Shown one piece after another: positions 33,970 through 42,845 of a stretch of DNA of 64,000 bases (positions are counted from its first letter, which is position 1; every line of letters starts with the position of its first letter). The notes under the pieces were generated by a model. The model saw only the letters and a list, made by a program, of their open reading frames with translations, was not told where the DNA came from and made no database searches. The stretch covers positions 37,161,545 through 37,225,544 of the forward strand of contig OX393577.1 in assembly GCA_947652605.1 (NCBI GenBank), given 5' to 3'. The DNA is from Elmis aenea. Taxonomy: Eukaryota > Arthropoda > Insecta > Coleoptera > Elmidae. A program made the position numbers and the translations under genes.

Positions 33970-35490
33970 TGTGGTCTGTCAAAATCGTATGTCATATCAG
34001 TGGCGTGCATTTGTGTACAGCATATTTTTTAACTCTGTTCGTTGTGAGTTTAGCGTTACGTATGTTCACTAAAGGTTTGGTGCTGCGTGCTGCCGTTGGC
34101 AGTAGTGGGGGCTGTGTTGTGCCCCGGGGATTTTTAGTACAGACAGTATGATTGCAACCATTAGAGCGAATGTATCGCATTACGAGTAGTAAAGTTGAGT
34201 ATTAAGAACGAACTCGCATTGTATTATTTATGTATGGATCTATTTAAGTTATATTAAATATAAATATTTGATTATTGAAACAGTGACTTGTTTAATTAAG
34301 AACGAATCAGTCCACTACAAGAACATTTGGCTAACGAGCCCTACGAAACATTTGGTCAAACGAATCGTCGTTACATTTGTTTTCCTTCGAATCGTACTAC
34401 GAACATTTGGTCCTTCGAGCCGGATATAACTTGGGAGAAACATTAATAAATAGTGCAATCAATAATTACGATAATAACGTTAAAACGAATAATACAAAGT
34501 ACGTAACCCAATAAAAAACGATTAATAACACGTGAAAGTTGTTTAATACGAAAAAATAACAAAAGCAAACGATAAACAAAAGTGAAAAGCAAAAAACGAC
34601 ATTAAACGAAATATTGGTTTTTGGATTTTGGATTCGAATTGTGATAACCGAACGAAGAACCATCCAAAATCACGAGTTCCAGCAAGTTAACGACGCAGAA
34701 AACCGACAAAGCAAGCTGCAGCCAATGAGAACGAGCAGCGGGAAAACAAGCATTACATTCCAAAAGGCATCAAAGGTACCAACACCGACGTCATAGAACA
34801 CGGCGTTCTATTACACGTATTTATTTTCCTATCTTACCCTTTCACATTTTTGCATGCATTTCGTTCTGTATGAGTATTTAATTACGAAAAATTACGTTTA
34901 TTTGACTCGATAATACGTTGATAAATATACAATTATATGTTTGCTTTTCAAAAACGTCACTACATTTATTTCAATCATTTTGAAAGTTTTAATTGGTTTA
35001 TGAAACGTACGTAGTTTCAGAGTTCGTCGCACGTATTTACAAACAAGTGAGTCAACCTTTAGCTCTCATACTCCTTAGCTTTTTATATCCATTTAAAATT
35101 GCTTCGTATTTGTTTCGTATTGTTTAATTGCATTATAATATCAAACTAAAATGCCTAAATCACAACAAATTGTCAAATCGTTGCATTACAAACGTAGTGT
35201 TTTGAAATTATATTTGATACAATGTCAAAACTTTTATGAGGATGTCAAGGGTGATCCAAATTATTTAGCAAATAAATCGTATTTGTCCAAATGCAAGATA
35301 AGTAAAGGAATTAGACAAATTTTTAGAAGAATTTAAAGATCAAGCTCAAATTGAATGTTCAGAGAAAAATTCAGATGAAATTATTGCAGAAATAGTGACA
35401 TTTCAATCACAACATTGTGAAATTATAGGAGATCTTGAAACTTTAATCGGGGAATATGATTCAATAGTAAGTATGCTGTCGTTTTTTTAA
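33970..35490 (+). mobile_element. LTR-retrotransposon-like (BEL/Pao?) 5' fragment inside the P-like element
   Basis: A GC-richer block (33970-34315) that could be LTR-derived is followed by a leader with repeated GAACATTTGG words and CCTTCGAGCCGGATA, and then a gag-like reading frame from 35151. The GAACATTTGGTCCTTCGAGCC style of leader and the small helical protein that follows resemble BEL/Pao elements of insects. Neither a second LTR nor pol was found, so the 3' portion is missing. LTR limits are uncertain. Confidence 0.4.
35151..35490 (+). pseudogene. gag-like N-terminal fragment with frameshift
   Basis: It opens MPKSQQIVKSLHYKRSVLKL and runs to about residue 50. One frame change near 35300 then leads into KELDKFLEEFKDQAQIEC... 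with E/D-rich helical sequence up to ..LIGEYDSIV at 35468, then a stop at 35490. The order (basic start, K-R-S-V-L, helix, L..F....D.I) is like the N-terminus of BEL/Pao gag. The sequence GTAAGT at 35468 is a good splice donor, so an exon of unknown origin is an alternative reading. Confidence 0.4.
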
Positions 35491-35685
35491 TTCCCTCAAC
35501 CACGAAACAAGAAGTAACTAACAGGCTCAATTCAAAACAAAGCTAATATTTAAATTATTCAATACATATTTTAAAATGTTAGGGACGCCACTGAGAAGCG
35601 GAAACATGCATCCGCCATATTGAGAGGCTAACCTGGACGCCTTAGTATCGCTATAACGCTCATTCCTTTATCTTTTTATTCAATG

Positions 35686-35832
35686 GTCTAAACAGATGAG
35701 TCTTCCTTAGATATAAACACATTTTACTGTGGTTACCTTTATTAATAACAATCATAATCTCAATAACAACAATGGTAACCATAGTAACATTTGTTTATAT
35801 CTAAGAAAGATTCAGCTGTTTAGATTGACACA
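35686..35832. repeat. Palindromic MITE that was the target of the P-like insertion
   Basis: An inverted repeat pairs CTTAGATATAAACACATTTT and GGTTACC on the left with GGTAACC and TGTTTATATCTAAG on the right. The outer part CTAAACAGATGAGTC pairs with GATTCAGCTGTTTAG. The P-like element inserted in its left outer arm, duplicating GTCTAAAC. Confidence 0.6.
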
Positions 35833-36182
35833 TAACAAAAACAGTTGACTTTTAAAAAAATTTAATGTTTATTTACACGGACGTCATCACGAAAATGGTC
35901 AAAACGGGTTCAGGGGACCTCAACACGTTTATATCTGTCGAAATCTGGAATTCGAAAATTTTCGCGATCACAATACCTTCTTCATACTACGTATGGCGAA
36001 ACTAAAAAGGTATATGAAAATGTTTTGTTCGTTAGTTACTTTTGATGACAACACCGGAAAGGGGATGCATTGAAAAGATTAACTAAGGGCGGCACATATC
36101 CTCGCAACGAAAGAGAAAGAAAATAAACTGGTGTGGCCACCAAATGACTTTCGCCATATTATATTGGGTGTATTAATGTATA
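35833..36182. other. No gene recognised
   Basis: AT-rich with a moderately GC-rich middle (about 35880-36130); no convincing frame on either strand. Confidence 0.45.
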
Positions 36183-36471
36183 TGTCGTAGGCATAATGTG
36201 AAATCCGGCATTTTATAAAACGCCTAGGCACAAAACTATTAGCTTCATTTTTATTATTTATTTAAAAAAAAAACTTTAACCAACCATTAACCTGGCTCTC
36301 TACTACTGACCAAATGAATGAGGGTCAGGTTAAAGGTTGGTTAAAGCTTTTTTTTTGTATGAATACAAATGTATGGGTCTAAGAAAAAATCATAATTTGC
36401 TCGTTTAGCCGGATTTTTATAAAATGCCTAGGCGTTTTATAAAATGCCGGATTTCACATTATGCCTACGAT
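36183..36471. mobile_element. MITE with GGCATAATGTGAAATCCGG inverted ends
   Basis: The left arm TGTCGTAGGCATAATGTG... and the right arm ...CACATTATGCCTACGATA pair over more than 40 bp, including CCGGCATTTTATAAAACGCC-type sequence. The GGCATTTTATAAAA word recurs several times in both arms. The centre contains AAGGTTGGTTAAAG-type sequence mirrored as CTTTAACCAACCATTAA. Both flanks are (TA)-rich, so the target duplication cannot be set. A half copy lies at 30333. Confidence 0.75.
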
Positions 36472-36480
36472 ATACATATA

Positions 36481-37349
36481 AAGGGTTTTCCAATAAGAAT
36501 GATATGATTTTTAAATTAAATTTTAACCATGGTTAAGATGTTATAAATGTCATTAGTTGTCATTTGTATTGACTATACCCTGACAATTCACCATGGTTAA
36601 ATACACCCTTCAAGAACGTTTGGTTATTATCCAAAAGTTTTATGAAAACAGACGTTCTTTTGTAAACACTCAACGTGCACTTCGCGAAGACTATGGTCCA
36701 CATAATCGCTCTTCTGTGCTTGCTATTCGTAGAATCGTTGAAAAATTTGAAAGGGATTTTACTCTTTGCGATTCGAAAACACCAACAAGACGTCGAAATG
36801 CAGGAAGTGAAGAGAACATTGCTGCTGTAAGAGATAGTGTTGAAGAGGTTCCAAATTTATCTATTCCTTGTCGTGCTCAAGAATTAAGGCTCAGAAGAAC
36901 GACCACGTGGCGTATTTTGCGAAAAGACTTGAATTTACACCCGTATCGACCTATTGCAAGAACAGTTTGGTGAAAGGATAATTTCAAGAAATGCAACTGT
37001 TAGTTGGCCTCCAAGAAGTTGTGATTTAACTCCTTTAGATTACTTCTTGTGGGCTTATTTGAAATCTAGGGTCTATGCAAACAAACCAAGAACCCTTGAT
37101 GAATTACGATTAAACATCGAACGCTGCATTCGTGACATTAGGCCCGAGTTATTGCACAAAGTTCTCGAAAATTGGGTTAAACGAATCCGCTCGTGTGCAC
37201 AGAGTCGAGGTGGACACTTAAGTGACGTGTTATTCAAAACATAATGTAATATGCTGTGCTTCAAAATGATATAAAAAGTTTGTTGGTATCTAAAATAGTT
37301 TTTATTTTATTGTATCGTAAAATCATATCGTTCTTAATGGAAAACCCTT
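36481..37349 (+). mobile_element. mariner-type element, internal deletion derivative
   Basis: Ends AAGGGTTTTCCAATAAGAAT and, reverse-complemented, AAGGGTTTTCCATTAAGAAC, flanked by TA (36479-36480, 37350-37351). Both inverted ends continue through CGATATGATTTT-like sequence (about 31 bp). The body encodes the N- and C-terminal parts of a transposase, with the middle missing. It adjoins the MITE at 36183-36471, into whose TATA-rich flank it inserted. Confidence 0.92.
36593..37244 (+). pseudogene. mariner-like transposase lacking its central catalytic region
   Basis: The N-terminal 126-codon frame starts MVKYTLQERLVIIQKFYENR, a helix-turn-helix domain, and continues to the LRKDLNLHPYR linker. 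The sequence then jumps, with a frame change near 36954, to ERIISRNATVSWPPRSCDLT and PLDYFLWAYLKSRVY, holding the third catalytic acidic residue (CDLTPLD). It ends ...GGHLSDVLFKT. In full-length relatives roughly 180-200 residues with the first two catalytic Asp lie between. It cannot be catalytic but keeps the DNA-binding half and both ends, so it could be mobilised in trans. Confidence 0.92.
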
Positions 37350-37351
37350 TA

Positions 37352-37596
37352 TATTTGTGCATTTGTGGGCGTAAAAAGTTTAAAATGCCACTCCAGGCGC
37401 TCAATTAACCTCATTATTGTAAATGACGTCTGTCAACATGACGTTAATGACGTCTGTCAAAATAACGTTTCATGCGCGTGTTTATAAAACATAAACAAAC
37501 ACAGCGTTCTTAAAAAATATTTTTACTATTTTAAAATTTAATCATAACTTTTTTCACAGAAAATCAAGAGAGTTGAGACAAACGGCATTTCACTAA
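37352..37596. repeat. Left part of a repeat array interrupted by Harbinger
   Basis: This includes ATGACGTCTGTCAA twice near 37420-37460 and then GAGACAAACGGCATTTCACT, which resumes after the Harbinger insertion as TAAGAAAAATAAACTC. The same junction sequence recurs at 40391-40430. Confidence 0.5.
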
Positions 37597-38134
37597 GGGC
37601 CGTTTGCACCGGTTTTCCCTAAGTCATAGCTTAGTAAAGCTCCACTTAAATCTAAGTGTCACTTAAAAATAAATTTCGTTGCACCGTCGAGCGGTCATCT
37701 GCCCTTAGCTAAGCGATGGTTTATCCGTTTGGAACAAGTTCAGGTGTGTATTTGTAAGGTTATGTTAACGTTGACAGGGAAAAAGTTGTGTTCAGAGTGC
37801 AGTAAGTATTTAGTTATATTATAATACTAATACATTAATATGATATGTATTATTTAGTTAACATATACATTATTTTAGAACTTGATTTTTAAGATATAAT
37901 ACAAACTTGCAATGGGTTTATTAAAAGCCTTATCTTTTTCTCTCTTTAATGATATTTAACTTAATATATTTATTTTGATCATTGATCAGAAAATTAATAA
38001 AAATTATATAAAATAGTAAAAAAATTGTTACTGCCCCAACTGTAGAAATTTACCATTTTGCTAATTTGTACTGATTTCCTGTAAATTATTTGCAGGAATT
38101 CAGCACATCAAACCGCCAAAAATTAGGTAGGTAA

Positions 38135-38947
38135 TAGGGTTTCTTTCCCGGGATCCCAAGTTCTCGGTCCATTTTAAGCTATTTTATATTTCCCGGGAAA
38201 TGCTTTTTGTCCCGGGAATTCCCGGGATTTAAAAAAAGTGTTATTTTCGTGTTTTTTTTTTAGCTAAGATCTTTGTGGTACTATCGTAACTAATCAGAAT
38301 TTATTATAAATATCTTTACTAACAGTAAATTATGGAAAAACTTTATTTTTATTTCAAAATAATTTTTCTCCTTTATATATTTTTGCTTTTAGTTTGGCGT
38401 AAAGAAGCCCGGTCTCTATGACAAATTTAATATCTTCAAAATAATTTTACAGTTTTATATACCTATGTGTACCCTGGTATTACGACGCAAATAGCTTAGA
38501 AATTAAATTTTACAGATAAAAACGATGTTTCTTTGCTTCTAGATGCTCTCAAGACTACAGCATTAGAGACTCAGACCTTTTATACAGCAAGACTTTTTGT
38601 TAATAAATCAAGAAATAGACTAAGTGATCGAAGCCTAGATAACCTTTGTTTTTCTTAAATCACATTGCAAAAGTTTATTGTAAAAATGATATTATAGAAA
38701 GGTTTTATTTCCCAAAGGTATGTTTCTCTCACCAATATAATTTAGTTATTTATAATAATTATGGAGCAAAATGTATTAGATATATGACTTGGAGTTGTTT
38801 TTAAGTAATAAACCGTTCCCTTCATTTTTGGATTATTTATTTAAAAATATTGACATAATTTATTACATCCCTGGAAATCCCGGGATAAAGACCGATTTCT
38901 TCCCGGAATCCCGGGATAAGCCAAATGGTCAAATATGAGAAACCCTA
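38135..38947. mobile_element. hAT element with CCCGGGA repeats, nested in Harbinger
   Basis: Ends TAGGGTTTCTTTCCCGGGA and, on the right, AATATGAGAAACCCTA share the TAGGGTTTCT inverted terminus. Flanks GTAGGTAA and GTAGGTAG agree at 7/8. Each subterminal region carries several CCCGGGA/TCCCGGG palindromes (38150-38230, 38875-38925). No transposase was recognised. Confidence 0.8.
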
Positions 38948-38985
38948 GTAGGTAGTATCTATCTTGATAGTTTTTATTTTAGCAT

Positions 38986-39236
38986 ATGTCGAAAGAAAAA
39001 AAACCGCGTGGTTCGAATTATACCAATGCAGAAAAAAAATTGTTATTAAATTTAGTTGCAGAAAAGAAAGTCACATTAAAAACAAAACATCGGACCATAC
39101 AATGTGGAAAGGTAAAGAAGAAGTTTGGAAAATAATCGCTACAAAATTTAATTTAATATCTCCCAATAGCTTCAACAGAGATGTTGTATCTTTAATTTGG
39201 TCAAGAATTTCGGTATTTTTTTTTAACCTAAATCTT
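38986..39236 (+). pseudogene. Myb/SANT-like protein of Harbinger, frameshifted
   Basis: An ATG following a TTTTAG acceptor-like site starts MSKEKKPRGSNYTNAEKKLL and continues LNLVAEKK. A one-base frame change then leads into HIKNKTSDHTMWKGKEEVWK, then IIATKFN. The spacing of L-L-L..L..EKK, the W in MWK and the W in VWK..IA..FN is that of the MADF/Myb-SANT accessory proteins that bind Harbinger ends and nuclease. It ends about 39236 without the C-terminal half. Confidence 0.75.
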
Positions 39237-39689
39237 TAAAAAAAATTGCACTCATCCATAATTTCAAAGTAATTTTGTCGTAGATAATTTTTTTCTAGGA
39301 AAACCGAATTCTATGAGCTCTAGAATGTCGCTTTCATCATCGAAATATTCGTCCAAATCCATTTTATTCACTCACAATGGTAATATAACGTATATTTAAC
39401 TGCCACTTAACTTTTAAGCCGTACCCAAAGTGACGCTTAGTTTAAGGATCACTATTTGAAATTTAAGTCTCGCTTAAATTACGGTGCAACGAAATAAGTG
39501 TCGCTTAAGGGATTTAAGCTTCACTTAAATTTTAAGTGAAACCGGTGCAAACGGCCCTAAGAAAAATAAACTCTATAACATACAAAAATTTGAAAAAAAT
39601 TGTTGGAGCCTTTTCGAGAAAAATTTTCAAAATTTTTAATTTTTTGGATAATTTTGTAACTTAAATTTCAAAATAGTTAAGACAAACGG

Positions 39690-40395
39690 CAAAAGAAGGA
39701 AAAGAAAAGAAAGAATACATCGCTACGACTTACTTGCCCTACATCAGCGGAGTGACTAACAAAATATCAAAGCTTCTACAAAAACATAAAATCAAAACCG
39801 TTTTCAACGCTCCTTTGAAGCTCTCGAATAAATTAAGAAGAACACACGACACAGGACTACACCACGCGGGAATATATAGCATACCTTGCTGCCGTGGAAA
39901 AGTATACATAGAACAAACTGGCAGGAGTATACAAACGCGTCTCAAAGAACACGAAGGACAAACAACAAGAAAACAACTCGATAAATCAGCGGTAGCAGAA
40001 CACGCCCAGGGTACAGGACACAACATCCTCTTCAGAGAAACAAAACTACTGGCCCGCGCAAACCATTTCTGGCCAAGATTATATCGAGAATCATTGGAAA
40101 TCATCAAGAACCCAAACAACTACAACAGAGACACAGGCATACAACTCCCAAACATCTGGAAACCAGTCATCACAAAATCACTGAGGCAGAACAAATCCAT
40201 CAAGCGGAACGCCACGCCTCCACAAGCTGGATATATAAACCCAGCAACATCCCTCACAAATTAGTCGTTTTGAAAAAGACCAAGACACAATGGTCGAAAC
40301 GTCAACTACTTCTAAATATAGAAGACGCGGTTCCAAACCCGGAAACCAAGATTGTATTATGAATAACGGCCGCGAAAGCCTCAAGAATAAAAAAT
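39690..40395 (+). pseudogene. Penelope-like element, GIY-YIG endonuclease 3' fragment
   Basis: An open frame from about 39700 to 40261 begins with YLPYISGVTNKISKLLQKH, the linker after the reverse transcriptase. It then has RRTHDTGLHHAGIYSIPC and CRGKVYIEQTGRSIQTRLKE, the GIY-YIG endonuclease core of Penelope-like retroelements. The conserved Arg (TR) and Glu of the KEH motif are present; the Gly after YI is replaced by Glu. The reverse transcriptase is missing, so this is a 5'-truncated copy, as is common for Penelope. The frame has been preserved to its natural stop (TAG at 40262). A hammerhead-like motif follows. Confidence 0.9.
40262..40310 (+). ncRNA. Degenerate hammerhead-ribozyme-like motif downstream of the Penelope ORF
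   Basis: The order of elements is GTCGTT, TTGAAAA, a GACCA/TGGTC hairpin (40278-40295), GAAA, C, GTC, AACTAC. GTCGTT pairs with AACTAC except for one mismatch (stem I). The hairpin corresponds to stem II and GAAACGTC to the conserved GAAA and cleavage triplet with minimal stem III. The CTGATGA box is degraded to TTGAAAA, so activity is doubtful. Penelope-like elements are known to carry such ribozymes, which supports the call. Confidence 0.45.
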
Positions 40396-40839
40396 GGCAT
40401 TTTACTTAGAAAAATAAACTCTATAACGTACTGAAATTTTAATAAAATTTTTGCAGCCGTTTTCAAAAAAAAAAATTTAAAAATTTTGAGTTTTTGAAAA
40501 TATTTCATAATCTGGAAAAACAAGATAGTTGACACAAACTCTGACATACTAAAATTTGAAAAAAATTGTTGGAGCCGTTTTCGAGAAAAATTTTCAAAAT
40601 TTCGAATTTTTGAAATAATTTCGTAATTTTTAATTTTATCAAAAAAAGTTATATGGGTTTTTTATAGGCCCCAACATAGACTACAATCCTACATCAACAG
40701 ATTTTTTTATTTGTTACCGTTTTCATGTAATTTTGGATTGTCGTTTCAACTTAAACACCCTGTATATTAGTTATTAAACAAAAAATTAAATGTTTGCACG
40801 CACTTTGTAGAATACTTTAAAATGCTCTATCGATATCCA

Positions 40840-41045
40840 CTATAAAAAATGTACATTTTTAAAGTCTGGCACATACACACACGCCCACACGCCCAATCTT
40901 TCTCGCGTGAAAGCATACACACTCGCCAATGGCGCGGGTAAGCATCTGTATTTAAAGGCGCCTATAACCAGGCGCTGTGAATCACCGATGACCCACGCCG
41001 TCCCATGGAAAAACTTTCCGCGACTCACCCGTGAGTCGCATCGGC
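40840..41045. other. GC-rich island of unknown nature
   Basis: About 200 bp markedly richer in G+C than its surroundings, with CACACGCCCACACGCCC, GGCGCGGG, TATTTAAAGGCGCC and a palindrome CGACTCACCCGTGAGTCG. It could be a promoter or CpG-rich fragment, a foreign repeat, or a SINE-like piece. The minus ORF (40840-41028) resembles no family. Confidence 0.35.
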
Positions 41046-41572
41046 ATGAACGTGTTTAGCATGCTTATTAAATAAGTTAAATAGAAGCTTATATTATTTC
41101 ATTCTTTCTTAAAACATTTTATATTAAGTTTATAATGTTTAAGATAAAAATATGTTTCAGCTGTGTGGGTATTATTTGAAAAGACGTTTTATTCATTCTT
41201 AAATGATAATGTTACAGATTTAACCTAATAAAGTAAAATACTTGTTTTAAGCAATACGTTGTGCTACGTACAAAACAAAACCAAATAATTTTGCACACAA
41301 TTTTACATGTTTTTGATAAATGCTCAAGCTTAGAATTAAGTGGTAAAACCAAAAAAACTGTACCAATATTTCCTTTGGATACTTAGGGTTTCGTGAATTA
41401 GATTGTGTTTCTGATTTCTATGTAAGAAAAAAATAAATACAAAAAAATTGGCAGATATCAAAGGTATGTAAAGCGAAATCTTGAAATACAACAACCTCAA
41501 ATGGATCATAAGTTGTAAAGTTAAAAAACTAGTGAACATTTGCACAAAAAAGAACCTAAAAAACAAACCCAA
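41046..41572. other. No gene recognised
   Basis: AT-rich DNA with no coding or repeat signal. Confidence 0.5.
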
Positions 41573-42301
41573 CAAGGAGGGTCACGATACGTTGTCGCTA
41601 GAATTTGATTAAGGCTGTGTTTGTTGCATCAAGCACATTAAAACTAAATGTTTCCAGAGTTTTACGTGCCACTGGCCATTTTCTTCGGAAAAATAGGGGA
41701 CAAACTGAGAAATTGGTATTAAAAGGTAATTTTTGCGATCTCGTTGGCCCTGAAACCGTCAGAGACAAAATCTAAATTTTTCTATTTACCAATGCGCGCA
41801 TCCTTTGCAAGTAAAATGATGCGAAGTTTTTAAAAAAATCTTGAACGGTTTCGGAGAAAAACGTCAAAAACGAAACCCCTGCATAAGCGAAGCGCTATGA
41901 TTTGAGAAGTTGTGGTATATCTGTATAAACAGTATAACTATATCTATGCGACTTGCATAGGCGTTGCAGATAAGGGAAAGCGGTTTTACAAGGGCCTCGT
42001 TTTCCGCGTTTTTCTCCGGAACCGTTTAAAAATGTTCAAAAACTTTGTACCATTTTACTTGCAAAGGATGCGCGCATTGGTAAATAGAAGAATTTAGATT
42101 TTATCTCTAACAGGTTCATAGCCAACGCGATCGCAAAAATTACCATTATTATTCAATTTTTGAGTTTTTCCCCTATTTTTCAGAAGGACATAATGGCCAG
42201 TGGCACGTATAACTCTGCAAAACATTTAGTTTTGATGTCCTTGACGCAATAAACACTGCCTTAATCCAAATTCTAGCGCCAACGTATCGTGACCTTCCTT
42301 G
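41573..42301. mobile_element. Palindromic element with GGTCACGATACGTTG ends (unclassified)
   Basis: The left end CAAGGAGGGTCACGATACG pairs with the right end CGTATCGTGACCTTCCTTG. The arms continue as near-inverted repeats for over 300 bp each (CTTTGCAAGTAAAATG, GTTTTCCGCGTTTTTCTCCG-type segments), meeting near 41935. No target duplication of 2, 3, 8 or 9 bp could be aligned and the ends are unlike those of the other fold-backs. No coding. Confidence 0.7.
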
Positions 42302-42469
42302 GTAAGTACATATATTACCTTCACAAATCCACAATAATTTTGTAATACTAACTTAAACATTATTGATCCTGCAGAAGCACTATTACCATGAAATGATGTT
42401 TGTGATTTTGAAGCAAAAATAGATCGTCTGCAAGACCAATCGATATTTTATGTATCTACTAGGCGATTT

Positions 42470-42800
42470 ACCCTGCGTTGCATGGGTTATTACAATTCTC
42501 TTTTATCAATCACAGACTACTCGCGCTCCGCGCTCGCTCCCGGCGGATGTTCTCAGACGTTCAATTACAGACTACTCGCGCTCCCCACTCGCGCTCGGCG
42601 GACGTTTCCGGCCGTTCCCAGGCATTTCCGGCCGTTCTTTATACGACGTTTGATCCGTTAGGTCCTAAATAGTAACTGTGCAAAATTTGGTCCCGATCGG
42701 CCAACGGACCTAGGATTTTATAGCGAACAAACAATCAACAAACAAACAAACAAACAAACAAACACACAAACAAACAAACACACAAACAAGCTCTTTTATA
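42470..42800. repeat. Dispersed repeat with internal duplication and (CAAA)n tail
   Basis: The block CAGACTACTCGCGCTCC occurs twice (about 42510 and 42570), each followed by a GGCGGA(T/C)GTT sequence. A conserved-looking stretch then ends with AACAAACAATCAACAAAC and a (CAAA)n run (42727-42790). The microsatellite tail suggests the 3' end of a non-LTR retroelement or SINE. Overlapping plus ORFs at 42450-42672 are not protein-like. Confidence 0.5.
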
Positions 42801-42845
42801 TATATAGAAGAAGAAGATATAGATATGTCGACCACAGGCGGATTT

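Larger units (their letters stand above)
33703..35685. mobile_element. P-like DNA transposon (decayed, with an insert)
   Basis: Ends CATTGAATAAAAAGATAAA and its near-perfect inverted copy (...TTTATCTTTTTATTCAATG) are flanked by a perfect 8-bp duplication GTCTAAAC (33695-33702, 35686-35693). P elements make 8-bp duplications at targets resembling GTCCGGAC, and their ends begin CA. Just inside the left end is a decayed THAP-type zinc-finger exon with a splice donor, the expected first coding exon of a P transposase. Inside the right end, GGGACGCCACTGAGAAGCGG and TCCGCCATATTGAGAGGC are GC-richer subterminal sequence. Most of the interior is an LTR-retrotransposon-like insert, and the catalytic domain is missing. 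Confidence 0.7.
37597..39557. mobile_element. PIF/Harbinger element with TAA duplication
   Basis: Inverted ends GGGCCGTTTGCACCGGTTTT / GGTGCAAACGGCCC are flanked by TAA (37594-37596 and 39558-39560), the 3-bp target of PIF/Harbinger. Many subterminal words of the type TTAAGTG/CACTTAA lie within 150 bp of both ends. The coding content is a frameshifted Myb/SANT-like protein at 38986, the accessory protein typical of this superfamily. No nuclease was found. A hAT sits inside at 38135-38947. Confidence 0.9.
39560..40757. repeat. Tandem AT-rich units, interrupted by Penelope-like element
   Basis: A unit of roughly 130-150 bp containing AAAATAAACTCTATAAC, GAAAAAAATTGTTGGAGCC and GAGAAAAATTTTCAAAATTT is repeated at about 39560-39690, 40400-40530 and (partial) 40540-40640. 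The first and second copies are separated by the Penelope-like fragment. The region ends at 40757 with AAACACCCTG followed by TATA, a fold-back right end whose left partner was not found. Confidence 0.6.
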
